A DNA stretch of 64,000 nucleotides from Paraburkholderia sejongensis (GCF_020880815.1 NZ_JAJITD010000025.1:1-64000), one strand, 5' to 3'; counted from the stretch's first letter, positions 32,830 through 42,229 are shown. Notes: a model not told the origin generated them from the sequence alone. A program made the numbers and translations.

Positions 32830-34119
32830 GTGAATTCGCCTTCCAGCGTCAACCCGCCCCACTCCCGCACGAGCCGTGAGCCCGCCGCGCTGACGCTGCA
32901 TCAGTTCGTGTGGCTGGCGGTGATCGTCGTGATCGGCATCAATTTGCGGCCGTTGCTGACCTCGATCAGTCCGCTGATGGCAACCATTCGAGCCGACACC
33001 GGCCTGAGCTTCTTTGGCGCGTCGCTGCTGACGAGTCTGCCGGTGATCGCGATGGGGATCGGCGCGTTCGGCGCGGCGGCGCTCACGCGCGGCGTCGGCG
33101 AAACGCGCGGGGTCGCGCTCGGTCTGCAGGCGATCGCGCTCGCCTGCGCGGCGCGCTGGTTCGCGTCGAGCGGCCTCACGCTGCTCGCGACCGCGTTGCT
33201 CGCGGGCGCCGGCGTCGCCGCGATCCAGGCGCTGCTGCCGGCCGTCATCAAGCAACGCTTTCCGGCGCATGTGCCCCTCGCGATGGGCGTGTTCTCGGCG
33301 TCGATCATGGGCGGCGGCGGGCTCGGCGCGCGCCTGAGCCCGTGGGTCAGTCAGTCCGTGCAGTCGTGGCATGCGGGACTCGCGGTGTGGGGGCTGCCGG
33401 CTTGTGTCGCGCTCGCGTGTTGGTGCGGGTTGACGCGGCGGGGTGGTGCTGGTACCGGCGGTGCTGGCAGCAACGCTGGCCGCGCCGGAGCCGGTACGGC
33501 GCGGCCGGCGGCGGCCTCCGCGGCTGCGGCCGCCCGCTCGTTCTCACCGTGGCGCACGCCGCGCGCGTGGACGCTCGGCCTGTACTTCGGCATCGTCAAC
33601 GGCGGCTATACGAGTCTCGTCGCGTGGCTGCCGGCGTTCTATCAGCAGCGCGGCGTCAGCGTTGCCGGGAGCGGCTCGCTGCTCGCGGCGATGACGGTGT
33701 TCCAGGCCGCGTCGGCGTTGCTGTTGCCGCTTGCGGCCGCGTCGTTTCGCGACCGGCGGCCGTGGTTGCTGCTCGGGCTGTGCGCGCAACTGGCCGGCGT
33801 GCTCGGCCTGATCGTGATGCCCGATGCCGCGCCGCTGCTATGGGTCGGCGTCGCCGGCGCGGGACTCGGCGGCGTGTTCTCGCTGACGCTCGTGACCGCG
33901 ATGGATCACTCGGCCGATCACCGGATCACCGCGCAGCTGGTCGCGTTCACGCAGGGTGTCGGCTTTATCGTCGCGGCGTTGGCGCCGCTCGTGGCCGGCG
34001 TCGTGCGCGGCTGGAGCGGCGGCTTCGGGGCCGCATGGATCATGCTCGCCGGCTGCATCGCCGCGATGATGGCGGTCACGGTGCTGTTTTCGCCGCATAG
34101 TTATTCGCGCTGGCTGTGA
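32830..34119 (+). CDS. CynX/NimT-type MFS transporter
   Basis: About 429 residues, 12 transmembrane helices. VIVVIGINLRPLLTSISPLMATIRADTGLSFFGASLLTSLPVIAMGIGAF is the signature start of the CynX/NimT (cyanate/2-nitroimidazole) MFS branch. The central cytoplasmic loop is expanded with an alanine/glycine-rich stretch (GGAGTGGAGSNAG...). Start assigned to a GTG that follows GAGG by 8 bases; an in-frame ATG at 32788 lies inside the second operator and lacks a ribosome site. Substrate unknown. Expected to be controlled by the divergent GntR protein. Confidence 0.82.
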   Translation: MNSPSSVNPPHSRTSREPAALTLHQFVWLAVIVVIGINLRPLLTSISPLMATIRADTGLSFFGASLLTSLPVIAMGIGAFGAAALTRGVGETRGVALGLQAIALACAARWFASSGLTLLATALLAGAGVAAIQALLPAVIKQRFPAHVPLAMGVFSASIMGGGGLGARLSPWVSQSVQSWHAGLAVWGLPACVALACWCGLTRRGGAGTGGAGSNAGRAGAGTARPAAASAAAAARSFSPWRTPRAWTLGLYFGIVNGGYTSLVAWLPAFYQQRGVSVAGSGSLLAAMTVFQAASALLLPLAAASFRDRRPWLLLGLCAQLAGVLGLIVMPDAAPLLWVGVAGAGLGGVFSLTLVTAMDHSADHRITAQLVAFTQGVGFIVAALAPLVAGVVRGWSGGFGAAWIMLAGCIAAMMAVTVLFSPHSYSRWL

Positions 34120-34359
34120 GAGCTTCGAGAGCTTCGGCAGCGGCGCACACGATGCGCCGCTTCGGTGCATCGCGCGTCCGCGCCGGCCGATGCCCCGCGC
34201 CGGTGCAGGAGCGCGGACTCGCCGACAACAGATCGCCCGCCGATGGGTCGCGCAGCCATCACCCACGTTCAGCGCTAAATCCCCGCTAAATCCCGCCTGA
34301 TTCGCCGACCACCACCACCTCTCCCTCTCGCGCCGCCCCCAGCGACCCCACGCACCACA

Positions 34360-34375
34360 TGGCACACCCATTGCT
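34360..34375 (+). promoter_or_regulatory. Sigma-54 promoter of nasTS
   Basis: TGGCACACCCATTGCT matches the RpoN consensus (TGGCAC-N5-TTGCW) with correct 24/12 GG-GC spacing. Transcription would begin near 34387, about 20 bases before the nasT ATG. Upstream half sites GGTGCA (about 34163 and 34202) resemble halves of NtrC boxes, but I see no full dyad. Confidence 0.75.
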
Positions 34376-34407
34376 TTAAAGCATAGGTCGTCTCCCCCAC
34401 CTCCCCC

Positions 34408-34983
34408 ATGCTGCGTGTTCTTCTCGTCACCGACACCGACAAACCAATCGGCGATCTGCGCGATGCGCTCGCCCGGCTAGGCTGCGAAATGCTCGCCGGC
34501 ACCGCGACGCCGCACGCGCTGCACCGCGCGGTGCAGGACGAGCGGCCCGACGTGATCATCATCGACACCGAGTCGCCGTCGCGCGACACGCTCGAACAGC
34601 TCGCCGTGATGCACGCGAGCGCGCCGCGTCCGGTGCTGATGTTCAGCCACGACGCCAACCAGCAGCTGATCCGCGACGCGGTCAACGCCGGCGTCACCGC
34701 GTATTCGGTCGAAGGCCTCGCGAGCGAGCGGCTCGCGCCGATCCTCGAAGTCGCGCTCGCGCGATTTGCACAGGAATCCCAACTACGCGAGCGCCTCGCG
34801 CAAGCGGAGAACGAACTTGCCGAGCGCAAGCTGATCGACCGCGCGAAACGCCTGCTGATGGATCAGCAAAAACTCACCGAACCCGCCGCCTATGCCAGCC
34901 TGCGCAAACGCGCGATGAACCAGGGCGTCAAACTCGCCGAGGTCGCGCGCGCGGTCGTCGCGTCGGCCGGCTCGCTCAAATGA
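34408..34983 (+). CDS. nasT: NasT-like ANTAR antitermination regulator
   Basis: 191 residues: a response-regulator receiver-like domain (RVLLVTDTDKPIGDLRDALARLGCE...DVIIIDTESPSRDTLEQLAVM; about 1-120) and a C-terminal ANTAR RNA-binding domain (LIDRAKRLLMDQQKLTEPAAYASLRKRAMNQGVKLAEVARAVV). NasT binds twin-hairpin leaders of nitrate/nitrite assimilation transcripts and prevents termination; NasS sequesters it without nitrate. No Shine-Dalgarno is visible; the 20 bases before the ATG are pyrimidine-rich. nasS follows after 7 bases. Confidence 0.87.
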   Translation: MLRVLLVTDTDKPIGDLRDALARLGCEMLAGTATPHALHRAVQDERPDVIIIDTESPSRDTLEQLAVMHASAPRPVLMFSHDANQQLIRDAVNAGVTAYSVEGLASERLAPILEVALARFAQESQLRERLAQAENELAERKLIDRAKRLLMDQQKLTEPAAYASLRKRAMNQGVKLAEVARAVVASAGSLK

Positions 34984-34990
34984 TGCGCTC

Positions 34991-36157
34991 ATGAATCCAG
35001 CCACTACCACCACCGCGCCCGCTTCTGAGCCTTGTTCCGCGCCGCCGCCCGAAAACACCCATCTGCGGCTCGGCTACGTCGCGCTCGCCGACGCCGCGCC
35101 GCTCGTCGCCGCGAAGCTGCTCGAATTCGGCCACGCGCACGGGCTCACGCTCGAACTGTGCAAGCAGCCGTCGTGGGCCGCCGTGCGCGACAAACTGTTG
35201 TCCGGCGACCTGGACGCCGCGCACACGCTATACGGCCTCGCCTACGGCGTGCAGCTCGGCCTCGGCGGCCCGCGCGCCGAGATGGCGGTGCTGATGGTGC
35301 TGAACCGCAACGGCCAGGCGATCACCCTGTCGAACCGTCTCGCCGACGCGTTCGCGAAACACGGCACGCTGCGCGCCGCGCTCGCGACGCTCGGCCGCAA
35401 GCCGGTGTTCGCGCATACGTTTCCGACCGGCACGCACGCGATGTGGCTGAACTACTGGCTCGCGGCGCAGGGCGTCGATCCGTTGCGCGAGATCGACAGC
35501 GTCGCGATTCCGCCGCCGCAGATGGTCGCTGCGCTCGCCGAAGACCGGCTCGACGGACTGTGCGTCGGCGAGCCGTGGAATGCGATGGCCGACGCGCACG
35601 GCGTCGGCAGGACCGTCGCTTATACGAGTGAGGTGTGGCCGGACCATCCCGAGAAAGTACTGGCCTGCCGGCGCGATTTCGTCGACGCCTACCCGCGCAC
35701 GAGCCGCGCGCTCGTGCAGACGGTGCTCGAAGCATGCCGCTGGCTCGACGGCGCCGGCCATCGCGAAGAGATTGCGCGCTGGCTCGCGCAGCCGGAGTAC
35801 ATCGGCATCGACGCGGCGCTGATCGCCGCGCGGCTCGACAATCGCACCGACGCCGCGCAGCCGCGCCGTCTGCCGATGCGCTTTTTCGACGACGGCGCGG
35901 TCAACTATCCGCATCCGTTCGAAGGCGCGTGGTTTCTGACGCAGTTCGAGCGCTGGGGGATGATCGACGCGCGCGGCGATTACGATGCGATAGCCGCGCG
36001 CATCAACCAGACGCAGTTGTATCGCGAGGCCGCCGCGCGCGTGAACGTGGCGGTGCCGCGCGACGCGGGCATGACCCGTGAGTTGATCGACGGCAAGAGC
36101 TGGGGCAGTACCTCGCCGTCCGTCGCTTATGCGCAGCGTTTTCCGATCAGGCGCTAA
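34991..36157 (+). CDS. nasS: NasS-like nitrate/nitrite sensor
   Basis: 388 residues of the NrtA/CmpA periplasmic binding protein fold, but with no signal peptide, so cytoplasmic, as expected for NasS. Typical segments: LRLGYVALADAAPLVAAKLLEFGHAHGL, KQPSWAAVRDKLLSGDLDAAH, FPTGTHAMWLNYWLAAQG, GLCVGEPWNAMA and YPHPFEGAWFLTQFERWG. NasS binds NasT and releases it when nitrate is bound. The genes regulated by this pair are not in the window. Convergent with the rhamnose binding-protein gene 43 bases on. Confidence 0.88.
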   Translation: MNPATTTTAPASEPCSAPPPENTHLRLGYVALADAAPLVAAKLLEFGHAHGLTLELCKQPSWAAVRDKLLSGDLDAAHTLYGLAYGVQLGLGGPRAEMAVLMVLNRNGQAITLSNRLADAFAKHGTLRAALATLGRKPVFAHTFPTGTHAMWLNYWLAAQGVDPLREIDSVAIPPPQMVAALAEDRLDGLCVGEPWNAMADAHGVGRTVAYTSEVWPDHPEKVLACRRDFVDAYPRTSRALVQTVLEACRWLDGAGHREEIARWLAQPEYIGIDAALIAARLDNRTDAAQPRRLPMRFFDDGAVNYPHPFEGAWFLTQFERWGMIDARGDYDAIAARINQTQLYREAAARVNVAVPRDAGMTRELIDGKSWGSTSPSVAYAQRFPIRR

Positions 36158-36200
36158 GTGCTGAAACACCGACACTGCCCGCCCTGAGAAGAACCGCAGC

Positions 36201-37211
36201 CTAGAAGTTGTACTTATCGATATTGCTCGCATCGAAGGTGGTAGGCGGTCCGAGAATAATTTCGCCTTGCGCGCCGACGGTCCGCTTGCCGAGCTTGCCG
36301 GCGTCGAACGTTTCGCCTTCCTTACCGCTGATCTTGCCCGACGCGAGGGAGGCTGCCGCATACGCGGCCAGATAGCCGAGCTCGGCCGGATCCCACAACT
36401 GGAATGCGGTCACGGTGCCGTTCTTTACGAACGCGCGCATCTGGTTCGGTGTGCCGAGACCGGTCACCGCGACTTTGCCCTTGCTCGACGACGTCGAGAT
36501 ATAACGCGCCGCCGCCGCGATCCCGACCGTGGTCGGCGCGACGATCGCCTTCAGATTCGGATACGCCTGCAACAGCCCCTGAGTTTCCACGAACGACTTC
36601 TGATCGTCGTCGTTACCGTAAGCAATCTTGACGAGTTTGATCTTCGAGTACTCGGGCTTTTTCAGCTCGTCCTGCATCCACTTGATCCACGTGTTCTGAT
36701 TGGTCGCGTTCGGCGTCGCCGATAGAATCGCGAACTCGCCCTCGCCGCCCATCAGCTTCGCGACCAGTTGCACCTGGCCCCGGCCGATCCCTTCCGCGTT
36801 CGCCTGATTGACGAACAACTGGCGGCCTTCGGGCGCGGTATCCGAATCGAAGGTCACGACCTTGATCCCCTGGCCCATTGCTTTCTTCAGATACGGCACG
36901 ACCGCGTTCGCATCGTTCGCGGCGATCACGATCGCGTCCTGATGCTGGGTGATCAGCGTGTTGATATACGACACCTGCGACGACGCGCCGGCATCCGACG
37001 GTCCCACCGCCTTGCCCATGCCGCCGAATTCCTTGATCGCGGCCAGCCCGCCATCGTCGGCGATCACCTCATACGGATTGTTGATCTGCTTGGGCAGGAA
37101 CGCGATCTTCAGCCCACTTTTCAGGTCCGCGGCAAGCGCGCCGCCGCAGCTGATCGCGAGCAACGCGGCGCATAGCGCGGCCGTGCCGGTATGACGTAGA
37201 GGTTTGAACAT
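36201..37211 (-). CDS. rhaS: L-rhamnose ABC transporter substrate-binding protein
   Basis: 336 residues with a signal peptide (MFKPLRHTGTAALCAALLAISCGGALAA) and the type I periplasmic binding fold. KIAFLPKQINNPYEV and AIVIAANDANAVVPYLKKAMGQGIKVVTFDSDT are typical of the RhaS/LsrB branch of CUT2 receptors. Context (RhaT/RhaP/RhaQ, mutarotase and rhamnose dehydrogenase) assigns rhamnose as the ligand. AGGAG lies 7 bases before the ATG. Last gene of a minus-strand transport operon; the gap of 79 bases behind the permease could hold a stabilising element. Confidence 0.88.
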   Translation of the reverse strand: MFKPLRHTGTAALCAALLAISCGGALAADLKSGLKIAFLPKQINNPYEVIADDGGLAAIKEFGGMGKAVGPSDAGASSQVSYINTLITQHQDAIVIAANDANAVVPYLKKAMGQGIKVVTFDSDTAPEGRQLFVNQANAEGIGRGQVQLVAKLMGGEGEFAILSATPNATNQNTWIKWMQDELKKPEYSKIKLVKIAYGNDDDQKSFVETQGLLQAYPNLKAIVAPTTVGIAAAARYISTSSSKGKVAVTGLGTPNQMRAFVKNGTVTAFQLWDPAELGYLAAYAAASLASGKISGKEGETFDAGKLGKRTVGAQGEIILGPPTTFDASNIDKYNF

Positions 37212-37290
37212 GACGTGTCTCCTGCGTTGTTGTTGGACAGAAAGTGGTCCGGGTTATCGGTCGTGCAGAGCTGTGGATTACATGGGATCA

Positions 37291-38322
37291 CTAAGAAACA
37301 GACGAAGCCGAGGCCGCGGCCGACTTCGCGATGAAACGCCGGTCGCGCGCAGCGCGCCAGCGCGCGACCAGGTTCGGGATCAGCACCGACGCGAGCAGCA
37401 GCACGCCGGTGACCACCGTCAGCGTTTCGCTCGACATGTCGTCGAGCGTCAACGCGTTTTTCAGCACGCCGATGATCAGCAGCGACAGCAGCACGCCGAC
37501 CATCGAGCCGCGCCCGCCGAAAATGCTGACGCCGCCGAACAGCACCGCGGCGATCACCGACAGCTCGAAGCCCTCGCCGTTGTCGCCCCGCGCGCTGGTG
37601 AACCGCAGCGTGTACACAATGCCGGCAAGCGCGCTGACGAAGCCCGACAGCACGAACAGCCGCAAGCGGATCTTCGCGACCTCGATGCCGGAGAAGGCGG
37701 CGGCGGTCGGATTCGCGCCGATCGCGTAGAGGCTGCGGCCGAACGCGGTCGCCTGCAGCAGTACGGTAAACAGCACCGCTGCGACGATCACGATTACGAA
37801 CGGCAGCGGAACAAAGCTCGCGCCGAGCGTATCCATCCCGAACGCGGTGTAGCGGGCCGGAAAATCCGCGATCGCCTGATCGCCGAGCAGCACGTAAGCG
37901 AGGCCGCGAAACAGCGCGAGCGTACCGATCGTCACCGCGAGCGACGGCAGATTCAGCTTGACGATCACGAGCCCGTTCAGCAAACCGGCCAACGCGCCGG
38001 CGACCAGCACCAGCACGATCACGAGCGGCATCGGCAGACCCATATGCCACAGCACGCCCATCAACGCGCTGGACGCGCCGAGCACCGACGCAACGGAAAG
38101 ATCGATTTCGGCGGCGACGATGATCAGCGTCATCGGCAATGCGATCAACGCTATTTCAGTCAGATCGGCGAGCACGTTGCTCAGATTCGCGCCGGTCAGA
38201 AACACCGGCGACAACCAGCGCCCGAGCCCGAGTGACACGACCAGCACGATCACCAGCAACGCCTCCCATTGCAGCGGCGTTTCGCGTTTGCGCGTGAGCA
38301 GCGCGGAATCGGGTTTAGCCAT
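37291..38322 (-). CDS. rhaQ: L-rhamnose ABC transporter permease
   Basis: 343 residues, 8-10 membrane helices, BPD_transp_2 (CUT2) family. Key segments: EIDLSVASVLGASSALMGV, LAGLLNGLVIVKLNLPSLAVTIGTLALFRG, the cytoplasmic coupling region YAIGANPTAAAFSGIEVAKIRLRLFVLSGF, and VIAAVLFGGVSIFGGRGSMVGVLLSLLIIGV. It forms the heterodimeric channel with RhaP. It overlaps the upstream permease gene by 8 bases. Confidence 0.88.
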   Translation of the reverse strand: MAKPDSALLTRKRETPLQWEALLVIVLVVSLGLGRWLSPVFLTGANLSNVLADLTEIALIALPMTLIIVAAEIDLSVASVLGASSALMGVLWHMGLPMPLVIVLVLVAGALAGLLNGLVIVKLNLPSLAVTIGTLALFRGLAYVLLGDQAIADFPARYTAFGMDTLGASFVPLPFVIVIVAAVLFTVLLQATAFGRSLYAIGANPTAAAFSGIEVAKIRLRLFVLSGFVSALAGIVYTLRFTSARGDNGEGFELSVIAAVLFGGVSIFGGRGSMVGVLLSLLIIGVLKNALTLDDMSSETLTVVTGVLLLASVLIPNLVARWRAARDRRFIAKSAAASASSVS

Positions 38323-39370
38323 GAGCGCGTTTCCTCATCATGCGTTTGGCGACTGAGCGGGCCAGCAAGGTATCGGCGGCGATCGCGGCGACGATCAGCG
38401 TGCCCTGGATCGCCTGCTCCCAGAACGGCGACACGTGCAACACGACCAGCGCGATGCTGATCACGCCGAGCACCAGCGCGCCGAGCGTCGCGCCGAGAAT
38501 CGTGCCGACGCCGCCGGTGATCGCGACACTGCCGACCACGGCGGCCGCGACGACCTGCAATTCGATGCCCTTCGCGGTGCTCGCATCGACAGTGCCGAAA
38601 CGCGCGAGCCACAGCGCGCCGGCGAAACCGGCAATCGCGCCGGACAGCAGGAAGCCCGACATCACGCGCCGCTCGACATTCACGCCGGCGAGCCGCGCGG
38701 CCTCCGGATTCGAGCCGATCGCGTAATGCTCGCGGCCGGCGCGGAACTGCTTCAGATAGATCGCAAGCCCGAGCAGCACGACGACCGCGATCAGCGCAAG
38801 GTTCGGAATCCCGAGCAACGTGCCGGTCGCGAGCCGCGAATACGCGTCGGGCAAGCTCGTCGCGTTGATCTGGCCGCCGTGCACCCACGCATAATCGGCA
38901 CCGCGAAAGATGTACAGCGTCGACAGCGTCGCGACCAGCGAAGGCACGCGCCCGACCGCGACCAGCAGCGCATTGATGCCGCCCGCGACGAGTCCGATCG
39001 CGAGCCCCGCCGCCAGCGCGACCAGCACCGGCATATGTGGAAACGCGACATACAGACTGCCCACCGCGTACGCGCTGATGCCGACCGTCGAGCCGACCGA
39101 CAGATCGATATGCCGCATCAAAATCACCACGGTCATCCCGGCGGTCAGCAGGCCGATAATCGACACGTTCAGCAGCACGTCGCGCAGATTTTGCAGGTTC
39201 AGAAACTGCGGCTTCGCGAGCCCGGTGCCGGCCACCAGCAAGATCAGGACGACGAATAACGTGGTTTCGCGGCTCTTCGCGAGACTCGCGACGAGGCCGC
39301 CGGGCGCGAGCCCGGAGCGCTTCGGCAGCGACTGCCGGACCGGCGCGGAATGGATCGAATGGCGCATCAT
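38315..39370 (-). CDS. rhaP: L-rhamnose ABC transporter permease
   Basis: 351 residues, CUT2 permease paralogous to RhaQ. Has HIDLSVGSTVGISAYAVGSLYV, GLVAGGINALLVAVGRVPSLVATLSTLYIFRGADY, the coupling segment YAIGSNPEAARLAGVNVERRVMSGFLLSG, and VVGSVAITGGVGTILGATLGALVLGVI. The start overlaps the stop of the ATPase gene (ATGATGA-type arrangement), indicating translational coupling; a second ATG directly follows, so either may be used. Confidence 0.88.
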   Translation of the reverse strand: MMRHSIHSAPVRQSLPKRSGLAPGGLVASLAKSRETTLFVVLILLVAGTGLAKPQFLNLQNLRDVLLNVSIIGLLTAGMTVVILMRHIDLSVGSTVGISAYAVGSLYVAFPHMPVLVALAAGLAIGLVAGGINALLVAVGRVPSLVATLSTLYIFRGADYAWVHGGQINATSLPDAYSRLATGTLLGIPNLALIAVVVLLGLAIYLKQFRAGREHYAIGSNPEAARLAGVNVERRVMSGFLLSGAIAGFAGALWLARFGTVDASTAKGIELQVVAAAVVGSVAITGGVGTILGATLGALVLGVISIALVVLHVSPFWEQAIQGTLIVAAIAADTLLARSVAKRMMRKRAHG

Positions 39371-40896
39371 GCCGCACGTCCCAACGGTGAAAGTCCCTGA
39401 CCGAGCGCGGCGCCCATGATGCGCTCCTCGTTCGCGTCGGCGCGCGCGATCTCCGCGCTGATGCGGCCTTCGTGCATCACCAGCACGCGATCGGCCATAC
39501 CGAGTACTTCGGGCAGCTCGCTCGAAATCATCAGCACCGCCATCCCGTCGCGCACCAGTTCGGCGAGCGCGCCGTACACCTCGGCCTTCGCGCCGACGTC
39601 GATGCCGCGTGTCGGTTCGTCGATGATCAGCACTTTCGGGCCGGTCGCAAGCCACTTGCCGAGCACGACCTTCTGCTGATTGCCGCCGGACAGCGTGCCG
39701 ACCGGCGCATTCGGGTCACCGGCCTTCAGGCGCAGCCGCGCGCCCCATTGATTCGCGAGCCGGGTTTCGCTGCGCGTCGAGATCAGCCCATGCCGCACGA
39801 GCCGGCCGAGCACCGTCATCGAGGCATTGCGCGCGATGCTCAGTTCCAGTGCGAGCCCTTGCTGGCGGCGATCCTCCGGCACCAGCGCGAGCCCCGCGCG
39901 CACCGCCGCCGCGGGCTTGCCGGTCGCCAGACGCTTGCCGGACAGCCACACTTCGCCCGCATCGAGCGGATCGATCCCGAAGATCGCCCGTGCGACTTCA
40001 CTGCGGCCCGCGCCGACCAGACCCGCGAGCGCGACGATCTCGCCCGCGCGCACCTCGAATGAAATGTCCTTGAACACGCCGACGCGCGTCAGCCCGCGCA
40101 CCGACAGACGCACTTCGCCTGGCGTGCAAGCGGCCTTCGGATAGAACGTCTCCAGATCGCGGCCGACCATCTTCGCGACGATCGCCTCGGTGGTCAGATC
40201 GGCGGTCGGTGCGTCGAACACTTTCGCGCCGTCGCGCATGATCGTCACGCGCTGCGTCAGCGCGAACACTTCGTCAAGCCGGTGCGTGATGAACAGGATC
40301 GCGACGTCGCGCTCGCGCAATTTCCGCACGATCGCGAACAGCCGCTCGACTTCGGGCAACGACAACGCCGCGGTCGGCTCGTCCATGATCAGCACGCTCG
40401 CATTCAGCGACAACGCCTTGGCGATTTCGATCACCTGCTGATCCGCGATCGACAGACCGCGCACCAGTTGATCCGCCCGCAACTCGACGCCGAGCGATGC
40501 GAGCAGAGCGTCCACTTCACGATGCATCGCGTCGTATTGAATCCGCCCAAAGCGGTCGACCGGCTGGCGGCCCATGAAGATGTTCTCGGCGATCGACAGA
40601 TCGAAGAACAGCGTCGGTTCCTGATAGATCACCGCGAGCCCCGCGTCGCGTGCTTCGGCCGGCGTTGCGAAGCGGCGCGGCTCGCCGTTCAACAGCAATT
40701 CGCCGGCATCGGGCTGATGCACGCCGGCGAGGATTTTCACGAGCGTCGATTTGCCCGCGCCGTTCTCGCCGAGCAGCGCATGCACCTCGCCGGGCCACAG
40801 CACGAGGTCGCCGTCCGATAACGCACGCACCCGGCCGAAAGATTTGCTCGCATGCCGCAATTCGAGTCGCGGCACCGCGGATGGGGATTGCTGCAC
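39367..40896 (-). CDS. rhaT: L-rhamnose ABC transporter ATP-binding protein
   Basis: 509 residues with two fused ATPase domains, as in all CUT2 systems. Domain 1: Walker A GENGAGKST, signature-like GLSIADQQVIEIAKAL, Walker B VLIMDEPTAAL, then ITHRLDEVF. Domain 2: degenerate Walker A (ALAGLVGAGRSEV), intact signature LSGGNQQKVVLGKWL and Walker B VLIIDEPTRGIDVG. GTG start with AGGAG 7 bases upstream. First gene of the transporter operon after the lactonase (62 bases). Confidence 0.9.
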   Translation of the reverse strand: MQQSPSAVPRLELRHASKSFGRVRALSDGDLVLWPGEVHALLGENGAGKSTLVKILAGVHQPDAGELLLNGEPRRFATPAEARDAGLAVIYQEPTLFFDLSIAENIFMGRQPVDRFGRIQYDAMHREVDALLASLGVELRADQLVRGLSIADQQVIEIAKALSLNASVLIMDEPTAALSLPEVERLFAIVRKLRERDVAILFITHRLDEVFALTQRVTIMRDGAKVFDAPTADLTTEAIVAKMVGRDLETFYPKAACTPGEVRLSVRGLTRVGVFKDISFEVRAGEIVALAGLVGAGRSEVARAIFGIDPLDAGEVWLSGKRLATGKPAAAVRAGLALVPEDRRQQGLALELSIARNASMTVLGRLVRHGLISTRSETRLANQWGARLRLKAGDPNAPVGTLSGGNQQKVVLGKWLATGPKVLIIDEPTRGIDVGAKAEVYGALAELVRDGMAVLMISSELPEVLGMADRVLVMHEGRISAEIARADANEERIMGAALGQGLSPLGRAA

Positions 40897-40958
40897 TGCG
40901 TGTCTCCTGTACTTCTGCTGCGGTTATCTGTGCAGTGTTCTATTGCTTCGCAGGCGCT

Positions 40959-41852
40959 TCAAATGCGGTAAAAGCGTTCAGCGTTGCCGCGAAACAGCGC
41001 GGCTCTGTCGGCCTCGCTCGCATCGGCGACGATCGCCGCATACGCGCGCCACACATCCGTGTACGAGCCGAACAGCCGGTCGACCGGAAAATTCGACGCG
41101 AACATCGCGCGCTCGACGCCGAACGCATCGATCGTCTCAAGCACGTAGGGCCGCAGGCTTTCAACCGTCCAGCGATGATCGAACATCGCCAGGCCGCTGA
41201 TCTTCACCGCGACGTTTGAACAAGCCGCGAGCATGCGCAAGCCGTCGCGCCACGCGCGATACCCGGCGACGCTATTGCGATCGACGAACATTCCCGCGTG
41301 ATTGACGATAAACAGCGTATCCGCGTGCTCGCGCGCAAGCGCGGCCGCCTCTTCCATTTGCGACGGATACAACTGCAGATCGAACGACAGATCATGACGG
41401 CGCAACAACGCGAAATGCTCGCGCCATTGCCGCTCGCGCATGAAATGACGGCCGACGTAATCGTAGAGTTTGTTCTGATGCACATTGAGGATCTGCCGGA
41501 TTCCGCGCGTATTCGCGAACGACGCATGCGCTTCCAGTAACGCGGGTGCATTCGCGGCGGACAGATTCACCGCCGCGACGAGCGCGTTCGGCATCCCCCG
41601 CGATTCGGGCGCGTCGGCAAGCGACTGCAACCAGCGGGTTTCTTCGACCGGATCGGCGGGATCGTGATTGGCCTCGACGTGCACGAGTTTCAGTACCTCG
41701 ATCTCGCCGGCTTCGCCGAGCAGATCGTCGAGCAGATAGTTATGCTTGAGCTCGCGCGCATCGCCGACGAACGACACGCCCGGATTTTCCAGCCACGGAT
41801 AGCGATGCGTGCTCAGATCCCACAGATGAATATGCGAGTCGACAACCTGCAT
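40959..41852 (-). CDS. Amidohydrolase-family L-rhamnono-lactonase
   Basis: 297 residues of the amidohydrolase_2 family. The metal-binding HxH is at residues 7-9 (VVDSHIHLWDLSTHRYPW), with later HVEANHDPADP, FIVNHAGMF and FASNFPVDRLFGSY metal/substrate positions. This branch includes L-fuconolactonase and the L-rhamnono-gamma-lactonase of the oxidative rhamnose route. Context with rhamnose mutarotase, dehydrogenase and dehydratase points to opening of L-rhamnono-1,4-lactone to L-rhamnonate. Lies 53 bases downstream of the mutarotase gene. Confidence 0.83.
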   Translation of the reverse strand: MQVVDSHIHLWDLSTHRYPWLENPGVSFVGDARELKHNYLLDDLLGEAGEIEVLKLVHVEANHDPADPVEETRWLQSLADAPESRGMPNALVAAVNLSAANAPALLEAHASFANTRGIRQILNVHQNKLYDYVGRHFMRERQWREHFALLRRHDLSFDLQLYPSQMEEAAALAREHADTLFIVNHAGMFVDRNSVAGYRAWRDGLRMLAACSNVAVKISGLAMFDHRWTVESLRPYVLETIDAFGVERAMFASNFPVDRLFGSYTDVWRAYAAIVADASEADRAALFRGNAERFYRI

Positions 41853-41905
41853 TCGGCACCTTCGTCGGGTGAAAAGCGGTTATGGGGGAACTCGTCAATC
41901 GTTCG

Positions 41906-42229
41906 TTAGCCCAGCGGACTCAAATGAAAGACCGCTTCGAGCGGCTGCGATAGCGGCGTATGATCCGGCGCGGTCTGCATGATGTCGGCCATGTAATCCC
42001 ACCATTTGCGCATTACGTCGAGTTGCGGCAACTGGTCCATCGCGTGATCGCTATTGCGCGTGAGTACCGCGAACAGGTGATGGGTGTTCGGGTCGAAAAA
42101 GATCCGATAGTCGCGCACGCCGGCGTTGTGCAGCGCGTCAACCAGTTCGGGCCAGGTTTGCGCGTGACGCCGTTCGTATTCCGCGCGCATGCCGGGGTTG
42201 AGCACCATCCGGAAAGCGATTGTTTCCAT
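41906..42229 (-). CDS. rhaM: L-rhamnose mutarotase
   Basis: 107 residues, close to the E. coli RhaM length. Sequence ETIAFRMVLNPGMRAEYERRHAQTWPELVDALHNAGVRDYRIFFDP, with the active-site histidine at position 22, then HHLFAVLTR and MRKWWDYMADIMQ. It interconverts alpha and beta anomers of L-rhamnose and acts as a ferredoxin-like dimer. First gene of the catabolic/transport operon running leftward; divergent from the LysR regulator across a 152-base spacer with a 19-base dyad. Confidence 0.92.
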   Translation of the reverse strand: METIAFRMVLNPGMRAEYERRHAQTWPELVDALHNAGVRDYRIFFDPNTHHLFAVLTRNSDHAMDQLPQLDVMRKWWDYMADIMQTAPDHTPLSQPLEAVFHLSPLG

